This document shows, piece after piece, positions 1 through 8,128 of a DNA stretch of 64,000 bases (within the stretch, counting starts at the first letter, position 1; each line of letters starts with the position of its first letter). Source of the stretch: Salinisphaera sp. LB1. GTDB taxonomy: Bacteria; Pseudomonadota; Gammaproteobacteria; Nevskiales; Salinisphaeraceae. Below the pieces are notes generated by a model. The model saw nothing but the letters and a program-made list of their open reading frames with translations. It did not search any database and had not been told where the DNA came from. The translations under genes were made by a program, and so were the position numbers. The stretch is from the NCBI RefSeq assembly GCF_003177035.1, contig NZ_CP029488.1, forward strand, positions 1,674,001 to 1,738,000, in the 5' to 3' direction.

Positions 1-2
1 TG

Positions 3-113
3 TCGGGCCTGTGCGGCGAGGGTGCATTGGAGGCAGCGATCGGCGCGATTGAAAAGCTCGATCTGCGCGAACTGTTGCCGGCACCGCACACCGCGCAAGA
101 CAAGGAATGCTGA
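3..113 (+). CDS. C-terminal end of an unrecognised protein (partial)
   Basis: An open frame enters from the left edge and ends at TGA 111-113, giving about 36 residues ending in AQDKEC. The visible tail (helical, then a short Pro/His/Cys-containing end) does not identify a family. The frame is open from the first base and three hairpins follow the stop, which supports it as a real gene end. It is convergent with the next gene. Confidence 0.5.
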   Translation, partial: SGLCGEGALEAAIGAIEKLDLRELLPAPHTAQDKEC

Positions 114-125
114 AGTGCGCGGCTT

Positions 126-164
126 ATTAACCCGGCACAAAAATAGATGATTTTTCGGGTTAAT
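126..164. terminator. Hairpin 1 between convergent genes
   Basis: ATTAACCCG (126-134) pairs with CGGGTTAAT (156-164), and inside it AAAAAT (139-144) pairs with ATTTTT (150-155). The small asymmetric bulge is GCAC. It lies 12 bases after the upstream stop. Confidence 0.5.
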
Positions 165-210
165 AGCGCGCGTATGCGACCGCATGCTCGCTGCGGCCAT
201 CGGCCGCGAA

Positions 211-259
211 GCCTTCAAAAATAAAAGACGGACAGGCGCCGGCTTTTATTTTTGAAGGC
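211..259. terminator. Hairpin 2, perfect 17-bp stem
   Basis: GCCTTCAAAAATAAAAG (211-227) is perfectly repeated in inverse at 243-259, with a 15-base GC-rich loop. The A/T tracts make it usable in both directions. Confidence 0.6.
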
Positions 260-263
260 GTTG

Positions 264-290
264 AAAACAGCTGATGAAGTCAGCTGTTTT
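264..290. terminator. Hairpin 3, perfect 11-bp stem with U-tract
   Basis: AAAACAGCTGA (264-274) pairs with TCAGCTGTTTT (280-290) around a 5-base loop. Runs of A and T on both sides fit a bidirectional Rho-independent terminator just before the stop of the minus-strand gene. Confidence 0.65.
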
Positions 291-299
291 GATGCCGGA

Positions 300-1515
300 T
301 TAATAATTGAAATTCCGGCTTAGAGCAGCTTCTGCCTCCGCCACAAGCCGAGCGATGATCTCGCCGGCCGGCGCGATCTGTTCGATCAGGTCGATGGCTT
401 CGCCGGCGAACAGCACGGCGGTGTCGGCATCGCCTTCGGCTACGGCCTTCCGGTAGCGCTCGCGTTCGCGTGTGACCTGATCGGCCAGAGCCGATTCACG
501 GTGGTGCCAGTCCTGGGTGAAGCGATTGTCGATCACGCGGCCGGTATAATCGCCCCAGTCATAGCCGCGCACGATATCGAATACGCGCGTGCGCAGGGTC
601 TGGTCTCCGCCGGAGCGCGTGATCGCCTGTTTCGCGGCCTCCAGACCCAGGGCTTCGGTGCTGGCATAGAACCGGGTGCCCATGAGCACGCCGCACGCGC
701 CGAGCATGAGTGCGGCGGCCAGCCCGCGGCCGTCGGCGACCCCGCCGGCCGCGACGACGGGCACCGGGGCCACGGCGTCGGCCACCGCCGGTACCAGGCT
801 GAAGGTGTTGCGCGTTGCGCCGTGGCCGCCGCCTTCAGTGCCCTGTGCGACGATCAGATCGGCGCCGATTTCGGCGGCGTGTCGGGCATCGGCAAGGTTC
901 TGGATCTGGCATATCACCAGAGCTCCGGCCTAGGGCCTGTTGCCGTTTCGTGCGAGCGCCGCGTTGGCGTCCGCAAATCGTGTCCGGCAAGGCGCGAGCC
1001 GCCGCGTCGTGGCGTGCCACGACCCAGGCTTGCAACGCCGCCGGGCGCGATTTGCGGCCCAACCCTTAGGGACAAGCGCTGTTTTGCGGCAATCCAGCGT
1101 TGTAGCTCTCTCACGTAGAATGATTACGCTACGTTCGCTACGCCTCGTCTTGCCGCAAAACAGCGCTTGGCGCGGACTCGTACGAAACGGCAACAGGCCC
1201 TGGTACGCGTGGGACGTATTTCGCGCAGTCGCCAAAGGAGAACATGATGGCCGCGGGGCCTTGTGCAAGCGCCTGATCGAGCAGGGCCGGCTGCTCGTGC
1301 AAAGCCCAGGTGATGAAGCCGACGCCGAAACGACAATGCCGGCAGTAGGCCATTTCTTGCGCCAGCCAATCGGCATCGCCGTAACCGGCGCCGATCAACC
1401 CAAGTCCGCCCGCGAGGCTGACCGCGCGGGCAAGCGCCCCGCCGGAAACGCCGCCCATGGGGGCAAGCAGGATCGGATGTTCAATATCGAACTGGCGGGT
1501 CAACGCGGTGTGCAT
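300..1515 (-). pseudogene. Nitronate monooxygenase-family flavoprotein, split by a MITE-like insertion
   Basis: The N-terminal piece (1515 down to about 1202) starts after a good AGGAGG site and carries HPILLAPMGGVSGG, the usual start of FMN-dependent nitronate monooxygenase/2-nitropropane dioxygenase TIM barrels. The C-terminal piece (about 929 down to 300) resumes with AGALVICQIQNLADAR and IVAQGTEGGGHG, then the FMN phosphate-binding AAGGVADGRG and MGTRF segments. The family order is kept and only a couple of residues look missing at the junction. The intervening 271 bp is a repeat element found intact elsewhere in the window. The first piece reads into the element and stops after about 125 residues; the second has an in-frame TAG at the element edge. 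The gene should make no full enzyme, though a GTG at 917 could start a C-terminal fragment. Confidence 0.85.
931..1201 (-). mobile_element. MITE-like element, full copy 1 (inside the nitronate monooxygenase gene)
   Basis: About 271 bp bounded by inverted copies of GGGCCTGTTGCCGTTTCGT (left end near 933, right end finishing at 1201). Its reverse complement matches the element at 17933-18204 along its whole length with few differences. Inside are two further inverted repeats: AGCGCTGTTTTGCGGCA with its complement, and CCGCAAATCG with CGATTTGCGG. There is no protein-coding potential of its own. Terminal inverted repeats, small size and repeated occurrence fit a non-autonomous element; the transposase that moves it is not in the window. 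Target duplication is unclear, perhaps TA. Confidence 0.85.
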
Positions 1516-1636
1516 AAACGCCTCCTGGGTTGAATGGCACAAGCCCGTAACGGTCGCGCTCGGTTACCGTAGACGCGTTAAGCGCCCGGATGAAACAGTT
1601 CCTGTTTGTCTGGCTTGTGGCCGCTTCGCGGGGCGG

Positions 1637-2560
1637 TCAGACGAATGGCGCGACCCGATCGCGGAGAAGCGCCGCTGACTGCGCGAGGGCAGCGCGTTCG
1701 GGGCCGTCGAGCGCCATTTCGATCACCCGTTCGACACCGGCGCGCCCGACCACGCAGGGCACGCTGAGATAGAGGTCCGACACGCCGTAGGCGCCGTCGA
1801 GAGCGGTGGAGACCGTGAGCACGGCGTGGTCGTCGTTCAGGATGGCCGCGCAGATGCGATCCAGCGATAACGCGATCGCATAGCTGGTATGGCCCTTCGC
1901 ACGGATCACCTCGTAGGCCCCGTCTCGCGTGGCGCGGGCGATGTCTTCGCGTTGCGCGGCAGGCAGCGCCAACGGTGCGCCCGCTACATGCGCATGGCTC
2001 CAGACCACGAGCTCGCTGTCGCCGTGCTCGCCGATGACGTGGGCATGGACGTGCCGGGCATCGACGCCGAGCACCTCGCCCAGCCCCCAGCGCAGGCGGG
2101 CGCTGTCGAGTACGGTGCCCGAGCCGATCACCCGGCTATTCGGGCGGCAGGCGTGGCGCGCCGCGATCTGGGCCAGTGTATCGACCGGATTGGTGGCGAT
2201 CAGCAGCACGGTGTCCGGGCCCATGTGCTGCTCGGCGGCCGCAACGATGGAGGCCATGATTTGTCCGTTGCGCTCGAGCAGCGCCTCGCGCGACTGGCCG
2301 GGTTTCTGGGCGGCGCCGGCGGTAATGATCACGATGGCGGCACCGGCGCAGTCGGCGTAGTCACCGGCGCGCACTCGGGCGCCGCCGGCCAGGGCCTGGC
2401 CATGTTGCATGTCGAGCGCTTCGCCGCGGGCGCGTTGTTCGTCGATATCGACCAGCACGATATCGGGCGCCCGTTCGCGCAGATACAGCGTATACGCCGT
2501 ATCGGCGCCCACCGCGCCGGCGCCGATGATGACGATGCGGGGTGTGCGGGAAACGGTCAT
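1637..2560 (-). CDS. ldh: L-lactate dehydrogenase (LDH/MDH superfamily)
   Basis: The 307-residue product fits the length of NAD-dependent L-2-hydroxyacid dehydrogenases interconverting pyruvate and lactate. The Rossmann motif GAGAVGADTAY sits near residue 13, followed by the acidic D of LVDID that favours NAD. The substrate loop reads AGAAQKPGQSR, where Gln rather than Arg points to lactate instead of malate. The ATNPVD segment, GSGTVLDSARLR and the catalytic IGEHGDSE (active-site His) are all present. The ATG follows no strong ribosome site. It is on the same strand as its neighbours but well separated, so it is probably a single unit. Malate dehydrogenase is the alternative, less likely because of the Gln. 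Confidence 0.88.
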   Translation of the reverse strand: MTVSRTPRIVIIGAGAVGADTAYTLYLRERAPDIVLVDIDEQRARGEALDMQHGQALAGGARVRAGDYADCAGAAIVIITAGAAQKPGQSREALLERNGQIMASIVAAAEQHMGPDTVLLIATNPVDTLAQIAARHACRPNSRVIGSGTVLDSARLRWGLGEVLGVDARHVHAHVIGEHGDSELVVWSHAHVAGAPLALPAAQREDIARATRDGAYEVIRAKGHTSYAIALSLDRICAAILNDDHAVLTVSTALDGAYGVSDLYLSVPCVVGRAGVERVIEMALDGPERAALAQSAALLRDRVAPFV

Positions 2561-2755
2561 GGGAATTCGCGGGCGTTGAATCGTGTCCGCAGACTAAACC
2601 ATGGCGCCCGATGGGCCTTGATGCATATCAACCAACGCGGGCTCTTTGTTGCTCGCGAGTCGCTGGCGTCTTGAATGCAGCGCCGTGCGTGCCGGAATAC
2701 GCTAAATCCTGAAGTGTCGTGTCTGTATTTTCGTCCCGCCGGCGCCGCGCCGGGT

Positions 2756-2819
2756 GCTCTTCTCTTGGTTGCTTCTCTTGAGCAAGCAAGAGAAGTGACT
2801 CGCGCTGCAGCGCGAAACC
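2756..2819 (+). repeat. Dispersed intergenic repeat, copy 1
   Basis: This stretch contains a small stem (CTTCTCTTG / CAAGAGAAG) followed by CGCGCTGCAGCGCG and GAAACC. On the minus strand its spurious translation, FALQRESLLLLAQEKQ, closely resembles that of the copies at 31927-31990 and 32359-32423. Shared sequence in three gene-free places shows a repeat and not a gene. I see no convincing gene in 2561-3014. Confidence 0.65.
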
Positions 2820-2964
2820 GGAGGTCGGCGAAGACGGGTGGCTCGAGACTTTTATCAGGACTCGTTCGGCATTTCCGAACCAGTAAGCCGTCCATTCGTC
2901 CAGCGCCGTGCCTGAGCCGTCAGAATCCGCGGGCGTCATCGTCCGAAAATCTACGATGAACCAC

Positions 2965-2990
2965 GAAAAAGCCCGGCCGGGGCCGGGCTT
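2965..2990 (-). terminator. Rho-independent terminator of sat
   Basis: AAGCCCGGCC (2969-2978) pairs with GGCCGGGCTT (2981-2990). Read on the minus strand the stem is followed by a T run (TTTTTCG), 25 bases after the sat stop. Confidence 0.8.
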
Positions 2991-3014
2991 CGTGCGTGAT
3001 CGCCCGCTGACGGA

Positions 3015-4211
3015 TCAGGCGGTCTTGCTCTGATAGTAGTCCATCAGAATTTCGGCCACCTCCGGGCGCGAGAATTCCGGCGGCGGGGCGATGCCCTGAC
3101 CGAGCATCTCGCGCACCTTTGTGCCCGACAGGATCACGAAGTCTTCCTTGCTGTGGTCGGGCGCGTCGGACATCATCACAACGCGGCCGAGTTTCTTCGA
3201 GAACGCCGTGTGATCGGCCTTGAAGATCTCGATTTCCAGCGCGTCGTCCGGCACTTTCTCGTCGAAGATAGCCTGGGCGTCGAAGGCGCCGTAAAAGTCG
3301 CCCACGCCGGCATGGTCGCGGCCGACGATGAGATAAGAGCAGCCGGCGTTCTGGCGGAACACGGCATGCAGCACGGCTTCGCGGGGCCCGGCATACATCA
3401 TGTCGAAGCCGTAGCCGGCGATCATCACCGAGTTTTCCGGGAAATAATGCTCGACCATCTTGCGGATGGCGGCATCGCGCACGCGCGCCGGCACATCGCC
3501 GGGTTTGAGCTTGCCGAGCAGCATATGCACCAGCACGCCGTCGGCGCCGGTGGCCTCCAGCGCCATCTTGCACAGTTCTTCGTGCGCGCGGTGCATCGGG
3601 TTGCGGGTCTGGAAGGCCACGACCTTGTCCCAGCCGCGCTCGGCGAATTCGTCGCGGATCGAGGGTGCGGTGCGGAAGGTATCCGGGAAGTCGTGCTCGA
3701 AGTAGGAGAAATTCAGCACCTGGATCGGGCCGTGCACGATATAGCGGCCCAGGCCCTTGAAGGTGGCCACGCCGGGATGCGCGTCGTCATCGGTGCCGAA
3801 GATGTGCGTGACCATCTCGGTCATCTCGGCGTCCGAGATTTCCTCGATGCCGTCGACATCCTGCACTGCGATCGCCGGGGTGCCTTCGACGTTCGGGTCG
3901 TTCAGCGCGATGCGCGCCGCCCCCCGGATCGGTTCCGGGTCGGCCACGATATTCACGATCGGAATCGGCCAGAACAGGCCGTCGGCGGTGCGCATATCCC
4001 GCGCCACCGACATCGCGTTGGCTTTGTCCATATAGCCGGTCAGCGGATTGAAATAGCCCGCGCCCAGCATCACCGCATTGGCCGCGGCGGCTGAACTGAC
4101 CGTAAGCTGCGGCAGCTCGCGCGCTTCCTGGACGAGCTGGTTGCGCGCTGTCTCGTTGGCCACGAACAGCGGATTGAGCGTTTCCGAACCGTGGGGTTTG
4201 ATCATGAGCAT
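3015..4211 (-). CDS. sat: Sulfate adenylyltransferase (ATP sulfurylase)
   Basis: The 398-residue product is a homo-oligomeric type Sat that makes adenosine 5'-phosphosulfate from sulfate and ATP, or runs in reverse during sulfur oxidation. The active-site motif QTRNPMHRAHEELCK (QxRNPxHxxH) and the second motif GRDHAG are intact, as is the N-terminal PUA-like part with GYFNPLTGYM. It lacks a fused APS-kinase domain, as expected for about 400 residues. No aprAB or cys gene lies beside it, so the sequence does not decide between assimilatory and oxidative use. Start taken at 4211; an in-frame ATG at 4205 is equally possible. A strong terminator follows. Confidence 0.93.
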   Translation of the reverse strand: MLMIKPHGSETLNPLFVANETARNQLVQEARELPQLTVSSAAAANAVMLGAGYFNPLTGYMDKANAMSVARDMRTADGLFWPIPIVNIVADPEPIRGAARIALNDPNVEGTPAIAVQDVDGIEEISDAEMTEMVTHIFGTDDDAHPGVATFKGLGRYIVHGPIQVLNFSYFEHDFPDTFRTAPSIRDEFAERGWDKVVAFQTRNPMHRAHEELCKMALEATGADGVLVHMLLGKLKPGDVPARVRDAAIRKMVEHYFPENSVMIAGYGFDMMYAGPREAVLHAVFRQNAGCSYLIVGRDHAGVGDFYGAFDAQAIFDEKVPDDALEIEIFKADHTAFSKKLGRVVMMSDAPDHSKEDFVILSGTKVREMLGQGIAPPPEFSRPEVAEILMDYYQSKTA

Positions 4212-4303
4212 TCCGCGTGGGTGTTTCGCGGCCGAAGACCGATCGCCCGCGTCGGCTTTTTATGCCGGTGCGTTATGGCCGCGATTCGTGTTAAAGCAAA
4301 GGA

Positions 4304-4365
4304 GTCTAACGACGTGCCGAAAGGCGCGGCAACCCGGAAGTCGGGTCTAACGTCATGCCGAAAGG
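4304..4365. repeat. Short direct repeat between fur and sat
   Basis: GTCTAACGACGTGCCGAAAGG (4304-4324) recurs as a near copy at 4345-4365, with two differing bases. Between them lies a small hairpin (ACCCG..CGGGT). It could be upstream control of sat or leftover sequence; nothing shows which. Confidence 0.45.
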
Positions 4366-4392
4366 TTTGGAGGCGCGCTGGGCGGCGCCGGG

Positions 4393-4833
4393 TTACGAGT
4401 CCTTCTTGCGCCCGCTGGTGTCGTTCTCGCAGTTGGCGGCCTGGCATTCGCCGTAGAGCACGAGCGTGTGCTTGGACAGGTCGAAGCCGGATTTCTGCGC
4501 GAGATCGCGCTGGCGCTGCTGCATTTCGTCGTCGAAGAATTCCTCGATCTTGCCGCACTTCACGCAGATCAGATGATCGTGCGGGCCCTGCTCCAGCTCG
4601 AACAGGGCATGGCCATCCTCGAAATGATGACGGATGACGAGCCCCGCGTCCTCGAACTGGGACAGCACGCGATAGATCGTGGCCAGGCCGATGTCTTCCT
4701 CGTTGTCGAGCAGCTTGCGGTAGACGTCCTCGGCCGACAGATGATCCTGTCGGTTCTGTTGCAGAACCTCCAGAATTTTCAGGCGCGGCAGCGTAGCCTT
4801 GAGGCCCGCCTTGCGCAGATCGCTGGTTTCCAT
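4393..4833 (-). CDS. fur: Ferric uptake regulator Fur
   Basis: About 146 residues starting METSDLRKAGLKATLPR, preceded by a GAGGT site; the frame extends 8 residues further but without a ribosome site. The winged-helix DNA-binding half contains LKILEVLQ and TIYRVLSQFEDAGL. The dimerisation/metal half has HHFEDGHALFELE and HDHLICVKCG with the CxxC pair. A second Cys pair (ECQAANC) sits near the end, as in many zinc-containing Fur proteins. It represses iron uptake genes with Fe(II) as corepressor. The last residues are lysine-rich. It is distinct from the Zur paralogue at 17.3 kb, which differs in its N-terminal His-rich stretch. Confidence 0.93.
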   Translation of the reverse strand: METSDLRKAGLKATLPRLKILEVLQQNRQDHLSAEDVYRKLLDNEEDIGLATIYRVLSQFEDAGLVIRHHFEDGHALFELEQGPHDHLICVKCGKIEEFFDDEMQQRQRDLAQKSGFDLSKHTLVLYGECQAANCENDTSGRKKDS

Positions 4834-4912
4834 ACTCGACACCTCGAAAACGCTCACGTGGCGTGGCGCAGGGCCGCGCCGGCGGCTGACGATTCAGCGG
4901 CGCGGGTGGCTG

Positions 4913-6250
4913 TCAGCGCCGATCGTAGCTCAACGCCTCGCCGATACAGCCTTGGCTAAGTTTACCGTCATGATACGCGGCTTGACCAGATACGAAAGTC
5001 GCCATGACCCGGGCATCGAAGGTGTGCCCGTTGAAAGGCGTCCAGCCGCACTTGGCCAGCACGGGTTCGTCGTCGACCACGGTGCGCGCGCTCGGGTCGA
5101 CCAGGACCACGTCGGCCCAGTAGCCCTCGCGCAGATAACCGCGTTCGGCGATATCGAATCGCTCCGCCACGTTATGGGCCATCTTCTGGACCAGTTGCTC
5201 CATGCTGAAATGACCGGCCGAGACCTGATCCACCAGCGAGATCAGCGCATGCTGAACCAGCGGCAGCCCGGCCGGGGCCGAGAAATAGGGGTTGTCCTTG
5301 TCGGCGCGCACATGCGGCGCATGATCCGTGGCCAAGATATCGATGGTGTCGTTGGCAACGGCTTTCAACAGGGCGGCGCGGTCTGCGGCGGTCTTGATCG
5401 CCGGGTTGCACTTGATCAGCGTGCCGAGGCGTTCGTAATCCGCGTCGCTGAAGAACAGGTGGTGCACGCAGGCTTCGGCCGTGATCTGTTTCCCCGTCAT
5501 CGGGCCGGGCGTGAACAGGTCCAGTTCCTCGGCCGTGGTGATGTGCAGGATATGCAGCCGGGCGTCGTGCCGCGTGGCCAGGTCGATGGCTTTTTTCGAC
5601 GAGGCCATGCAGGCGGCCCTGGAGCGGATGACCGGATGCTGGCTCATCGGTACGTCCTCGCCGAAGCGCGCACGGGCTTTTTCCGCGTTCGCCTCGATCA
5701 TGGGCGTGTCCTCACAGTGCGTGAGGATGGTCAGCGGCGAGTGTTCGAATATCGCCTCCAGCGCGGCCTCGTCGTCGACCAGCATCTTGCCGGTGGAGGC
5801 CCCCATGAATATCTTGATGCCCGCCGCGCGGGTCACGTCGACCGACTTGATCGCCTCGATGTTGTCGTTGGTCGCGCCGAGATAGAAACCGTAGTTGGCC
5901 GCGCAGCGGCCCCGGGCCATTTCCAGCTTGGCCAGCAGGGCTTCGTTGTCGATCGTCGGCGGCTGGACGTTCGGCATGTCCATGAAACTGGTGATGCCGC
6001 CGGCAACCGCCGCGCGCGATTCGCTGGCCAGGTCGGCCTTTTCGGTCAGGCCGGGCTCGCGGAAATGCACCTGATCGTCGATCATGCCGGGCAGCAGATA
6101 GCAGCCCGCGCCGTCGATCACCCGGGCATGCGGCGGCGCGGCGATCTCGCCGTCGATGCGCGCGATGCGACCGTCGGAGATCAGCAGGTCGGCGATGAAG
6201 CGTTCGCCCTCGTTAACGAGGGTCGCGTTGGTGATCAGGGTGTCGGTCAT
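4913..6250 (-). CDS. pyrC: Dihydroorotase, class I-like amidohydrolase
   Basis: A 445-residue amidohydrolase that cyclises carbamoyl-aspartate to dihydroorotate in pyrimidine synthesis. The metal motif appears as GMIDDQVHFREPG near residue 55, and the substrate Asn segment as MDMPNVQPP. The next region is IKIFMGAST, then THCEDTP, HILHITT and finally DILATDHAPH, the catalytic Asp/His stretch. The first motif has DxVHxR in place of DxHxH, a variant common in this dihydroorotase subgroup. It lies 33 bases behind the QueD-like gene, suggesting one unit with Trm112. A hydantoinase/allantoinase role is the alternative, but TDHAPH and the Asn site favour dihydroorotase. Confidence 0.85.
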   Translation of the reverse strand: MTDTLITNATLVNEGERFIADLLISDGRIARIDGEIAAPPHARVIDGAGCYLLPGMIDDQVHFREPGLTEKADLASESRAAVAGGITSFMDMPNVQPPTIDNEALLAKLEMARGRCAANYGFYLGATNDNIEAIKSVDVTRAAGIKIFMGASTGKMLVDDEAALEAIFEHSPLTILTHCEDTPMIEANAEKARARFGEDVPMSQHPVIRSRAACMASSKKAIDLATRHDARLHILHITTAEELDLFTPGPMTGKQITAEACVHHLFFSDADYERLGTLIKCNPAIKTAADRAALLKAVANDTIDILATDHAPHVRADKDNPYFSAPAGLPLVQHALISLVDQVSAGHFSMEQLVQKMAHNVAERFDIAERGYLREGYWADVVLVDPSARTVVDDEPVLAKCGWTPFNGHTFDARVMATFVSGQAAYHDGKLSQGCIGEALSYDRR

Positions 6251-6283
6251 GGTCGCACCGTTACGATGAGTCGGTTGAGCGTA

Positions 6284-7150
6284 TCAGGGACGGGCCGCGT
6301 GGCTGCGCGTCGCGATCGCGCCCTTGCCCACGCCCTCGTAGGCGCGCACCGCCACCAGGTGGCCGGGATGGCGTGCCGCGAGCTCGCTGGCGATATGGTC
6401 GGCGATGTTCTCCACGGTGGGCGGCCCCTCCAGCAGCACGCAGCGCGCGGCCGCGATGTCCAGCGCGAATTCGCCCTGCGGCGCCCTATAGCCGAAGCCC
6501 AGGCGTTCCGCATCGGCCGGCGTGGTCAGGTCGGCCCGATGGCCGATGAACACGCCCTGCCAGGCTTTGGCCCAGGCCTGGGCGATGTCGGCGCGGGCCA
6601 CGCCGTCGATGGTCACCGCCAGCCGGCAGCGATGGCCGTGCGCCAGCCGCTGGCAGTTGCCATCGTGGGCCGCCAGGCCGTGCGTGTAGTCGTAGGCCGC
6701 GTCGCTAATGGATTCGGCGCGCAGGTCGATCTTCAGCGCTTCGACGTTGGCGGGCAGTTTCGGGCCGACGCGTTCCTCCAGCCAGCGGGCCAGCGCCCGG
6801 GGTTCGATCGCGGCCGTGTCGAACACAGTGGTCGCGCTCGCCGGCCCGACATAGCGGTAACGATCCCCCGACCTGGTGGTGAAATCGATGCGATAGCCGT
6901 CTATCGTGGCGCCCGGTACGCGCGCGGGCACCAGCAGACGATGATCGACCAGGGCATCGATCTCGGCTTTGAGCAGCCGCTTGGCCGGGCCGAAGTCGAA
7001 CAGCATGCCGTCTTCGCCGCGCCGCCCGGTGAGCGTGGCATCGACCAGCCAGGTGGCGCCGCGCAGGCCGGCCTCGGCGTCGAGCACGCCGCAGTCGATA
7101 TGCGTGACGTGTTCGACGAACAGTTGCAACGAGTGATCGTTCGGGTTCAC
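6284..7150 (-). CDS. Two-domain 6-pyruvoyl-tetrahydropterin synthase/QueD-like protein
   Basis: The 288 residues appear to hold two T-fold copies. The N-terminal one (about 1-125) has VEHVTHIDC and LFDFGPAKRLL, the core D-F-x-x-(A/L)-K/R of the family. The C-terminal one (about 150-280) has CQRLAHGHRC, where the His pair binds zinc and the Cys can act as catalyst, then PPTVENIADHI and the final VRAYEGVGKG with the substrate-holding Glu. QueD-type enzymes make 6-carboxy-tetrahydropterin for queuosine; PTPS-type make tetrahydrobiopterin precursors. The first domain has lost the clear HGH, so it may be structural. It starts with GTG in a 3-base overlap with the Trm112-like gene, which means translational coupling. 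Confidence 0.75.
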   Translation of the reverse strand: MNPNDHSLQLFVEHVTHIDCGVLDAEAGLRGATWLVDATLTGRRGEDGMLFDFGPAKRLLKAEIDALVDHRLLVPARVPGATIDGYRIDFTTRSGDRYRYVGPASATTVFDTAAIEPRALARWLEERVGPKLPANVEALKIDLRAESISDAAYDYTHGLAAHDGNCQRLAHGHRCRLAVTIDGVARADIAQAWAKAWQGVFIGHRADLTTPADAERLGFGYRAPQGEFALDIAAARCVLLEGPPTVENIADHIASELAARHPGHLVAVRAYEGVGKGAIATRSHAARP

Positions 7151-7401
7151 GACACCTCGGGCAGGGCAATGCCGCGCTCGGGCAGCATGATCGGGATGCC
7201 GTCGTCGATACGATAACCGGTGGCACGGTCGCGGGTGACCAGCAGGGCGGCGACGCGTTCATTTACCGCGCTGCCGTCGGCGTATACCGCCGAGCCGTTG
7301 TCGATGGCGGCGTTGAGCGCGTCGATTTCGGCCGATTCCGCCAGCGACAGCGAGAGTCCTGTCACCGGGCAAACCAGAATCTCGAGCAGTTGCTTGTCCA
7401 T
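7147..7401 (-). CDS. Trm112-family small zinc-ribbon-like protein
   Basis: An 84-residue protein starting MDKQLLEILVCPVTG, the hallmark opening of the bacterial Trm112/YcaR family. The second conserved stretch, DDGIPIMLPE near the C terminus, is also present. Only one Cys remains (CPVTG), as is usual in proteobacterial members that bind no zinc. Family members act as small partner proteins of methyltransferases in other domains of life; the bacterial role is poorly known. Its stop overlaps the GTG start of the QueD-like gene. A MITE end lies 36 bases upstream and may have replaced promoter sequence. Confidence 0.85.
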   Translation of the reverse strand: MDKQLLEILVCPVTGLSLSLAESAEIDALNAAIDNGSAVYADGSAVNERVAALLVTRDRATGYRIDDGIPIMLPERGIALPEVS

Positions 7402-7436
7402 GGGTAGGGCCGGCGTGGCTAGACTTGTGCCTAGTT

Positions 7437-7461
7437 TAGGGCCTGTGGCCGTTTCACGCGA
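7437..7461 (+). repeat. MITE terminal inverted repeat (isolated left end)
   Basis: A diverged copy of the element end, TAGGGCCTGTGGCCGTTTC, pointing rightwards. Paired with the right end at 8425 it brackets the two SMR genes. Confidence 0.7.
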
Positions 7462-7485
7462 CACCGGGCCGGCGTCGGCGTTTGG

Positions 7486-7800
7486 CTACATGCTGAGCTT
7501 GAGGCCGATCACGGCGACCACCAGCCCGGCGACCCATGCCAGCCGTGCCGGACGCGCCGATTCGCCCCAGAACACGATGCCGATGAGCGTGCTGCCGAGC
7601 GCGCCGAGGCCGGTGAATACGCCGTAGGCCACCGCCATCGGCAGATCGTTCATCGCAACATGCAGACACGCCAACCCGCAGGAAAAAGCCACGCCGGCGA
7701 TGAGCGCGCCCGAGACGCGGCGCCCATGACTGATGCGGGCGAAACCGACCACGCCCACGATCTCGCAGGCGCCGGCGGCCATAAGCCAGAGCCAGGCCAT
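7486..7800 (-). CDS. SMR-family efflux subunit (paired, YkkC/D or SugE-like)
   Basis: 104 residues with four hydrophobic helices, the normal size for small multidrug resistance transporters of the inner membrane. The essential membrane Glu is present in helix 1 (AGACEIVGVVG), and the C-terminal helix ends VVAVIGLKLSM. It is separated by one base from a second SMR gene. Adjacent unequal SMR genes normally form a heterodimeric pump such as YkkCD. Substrates (cationic biocides or guanidinium-type compounds) cannot be told from sequence. The TetR gene 0.7 kb away, transcribed divergently, is a plausible regulator. Confidence 0.88.
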   Translation of the reverse strand: MAWLWLMAAGACEIVGVVGFARISHGRRVSGALIAGVAFSCGLACLHVAMNDLPMAVAYGVFTGLGALGSTLIGIVFWGESARPARLAWVAGLVVAVIGLKLSM

Positions 7801-7801
7801 G

Positions 7802-8128
7802 TCATGCCTCCGGCCGGCGATCGCCGGTCTTTTTCAGCCCGACGATGCAGACCAGCAACAACACGAGGAAGCCGTAAGTCGCCGGATGCAGTGGCGTATC
7901 GAATACCACGGCTTCGAAGAGCACCGTGCCGACGGCGCCAAGGCCGACGAACAATACATACACGGTAGTCGCCGGCAGATCGCGCGTCGCGCCCAGCGCC
8001 AGCGCCACACTGGCCACGGCGCAAATCACCGTGGCGGCCCATGCCAGGGGCGATGCGGCCAGCTTCAGGCCGGCAACCCAGCCGATTTCGGTACCAGCGC
8101 CCAGCGCCAGCCAGAACCAGGCTCTCAT
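7802..8128 (-). CDS. SMR-family efflux subunit, first gene of the pair
   Basis: 108 residues with four membrane helices and the conserved Glu in GAGTEIGWVAG. Loop and helix 3 residues (TVYVLFVGLGAVGT) match the SMR pattern, and the tail is charged (KKTGDRRPEA). It precedes its partner by a single base, so the two are cotranscribed, perhaps with translational coupling. The alternating bias of basic residues in the two loops suggests opposite topology of the two subunits, as known for paired SMR proteins; that is inference. Confidence 0.88.
   Translation of the reverse strand: MRAWFWLALGAGTEIGWVAGLKLAASPLAWAATVICAVASVALALGATRDLPATTVYVLFVGLGAVGTVLFEAVVFDTPLHPATYGFLVLLLVCIVGLKKTGDRRPEA

Noticed and set aside
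2675-2959. A 94-codon open frame after ldh
   Set aside because: It covers the dispersed repeat also seen at 31.9 and 32.4 kb; its translation on the other strand is the shared one, so it is repeat sequence.
4799-7216. An 805-codon open frame on the plus strand
   Set aside because: It lies antisense to fur, the dihydroorotase and the QueD-like gene, all with intact motifs. High GC makes long antisense frames common.
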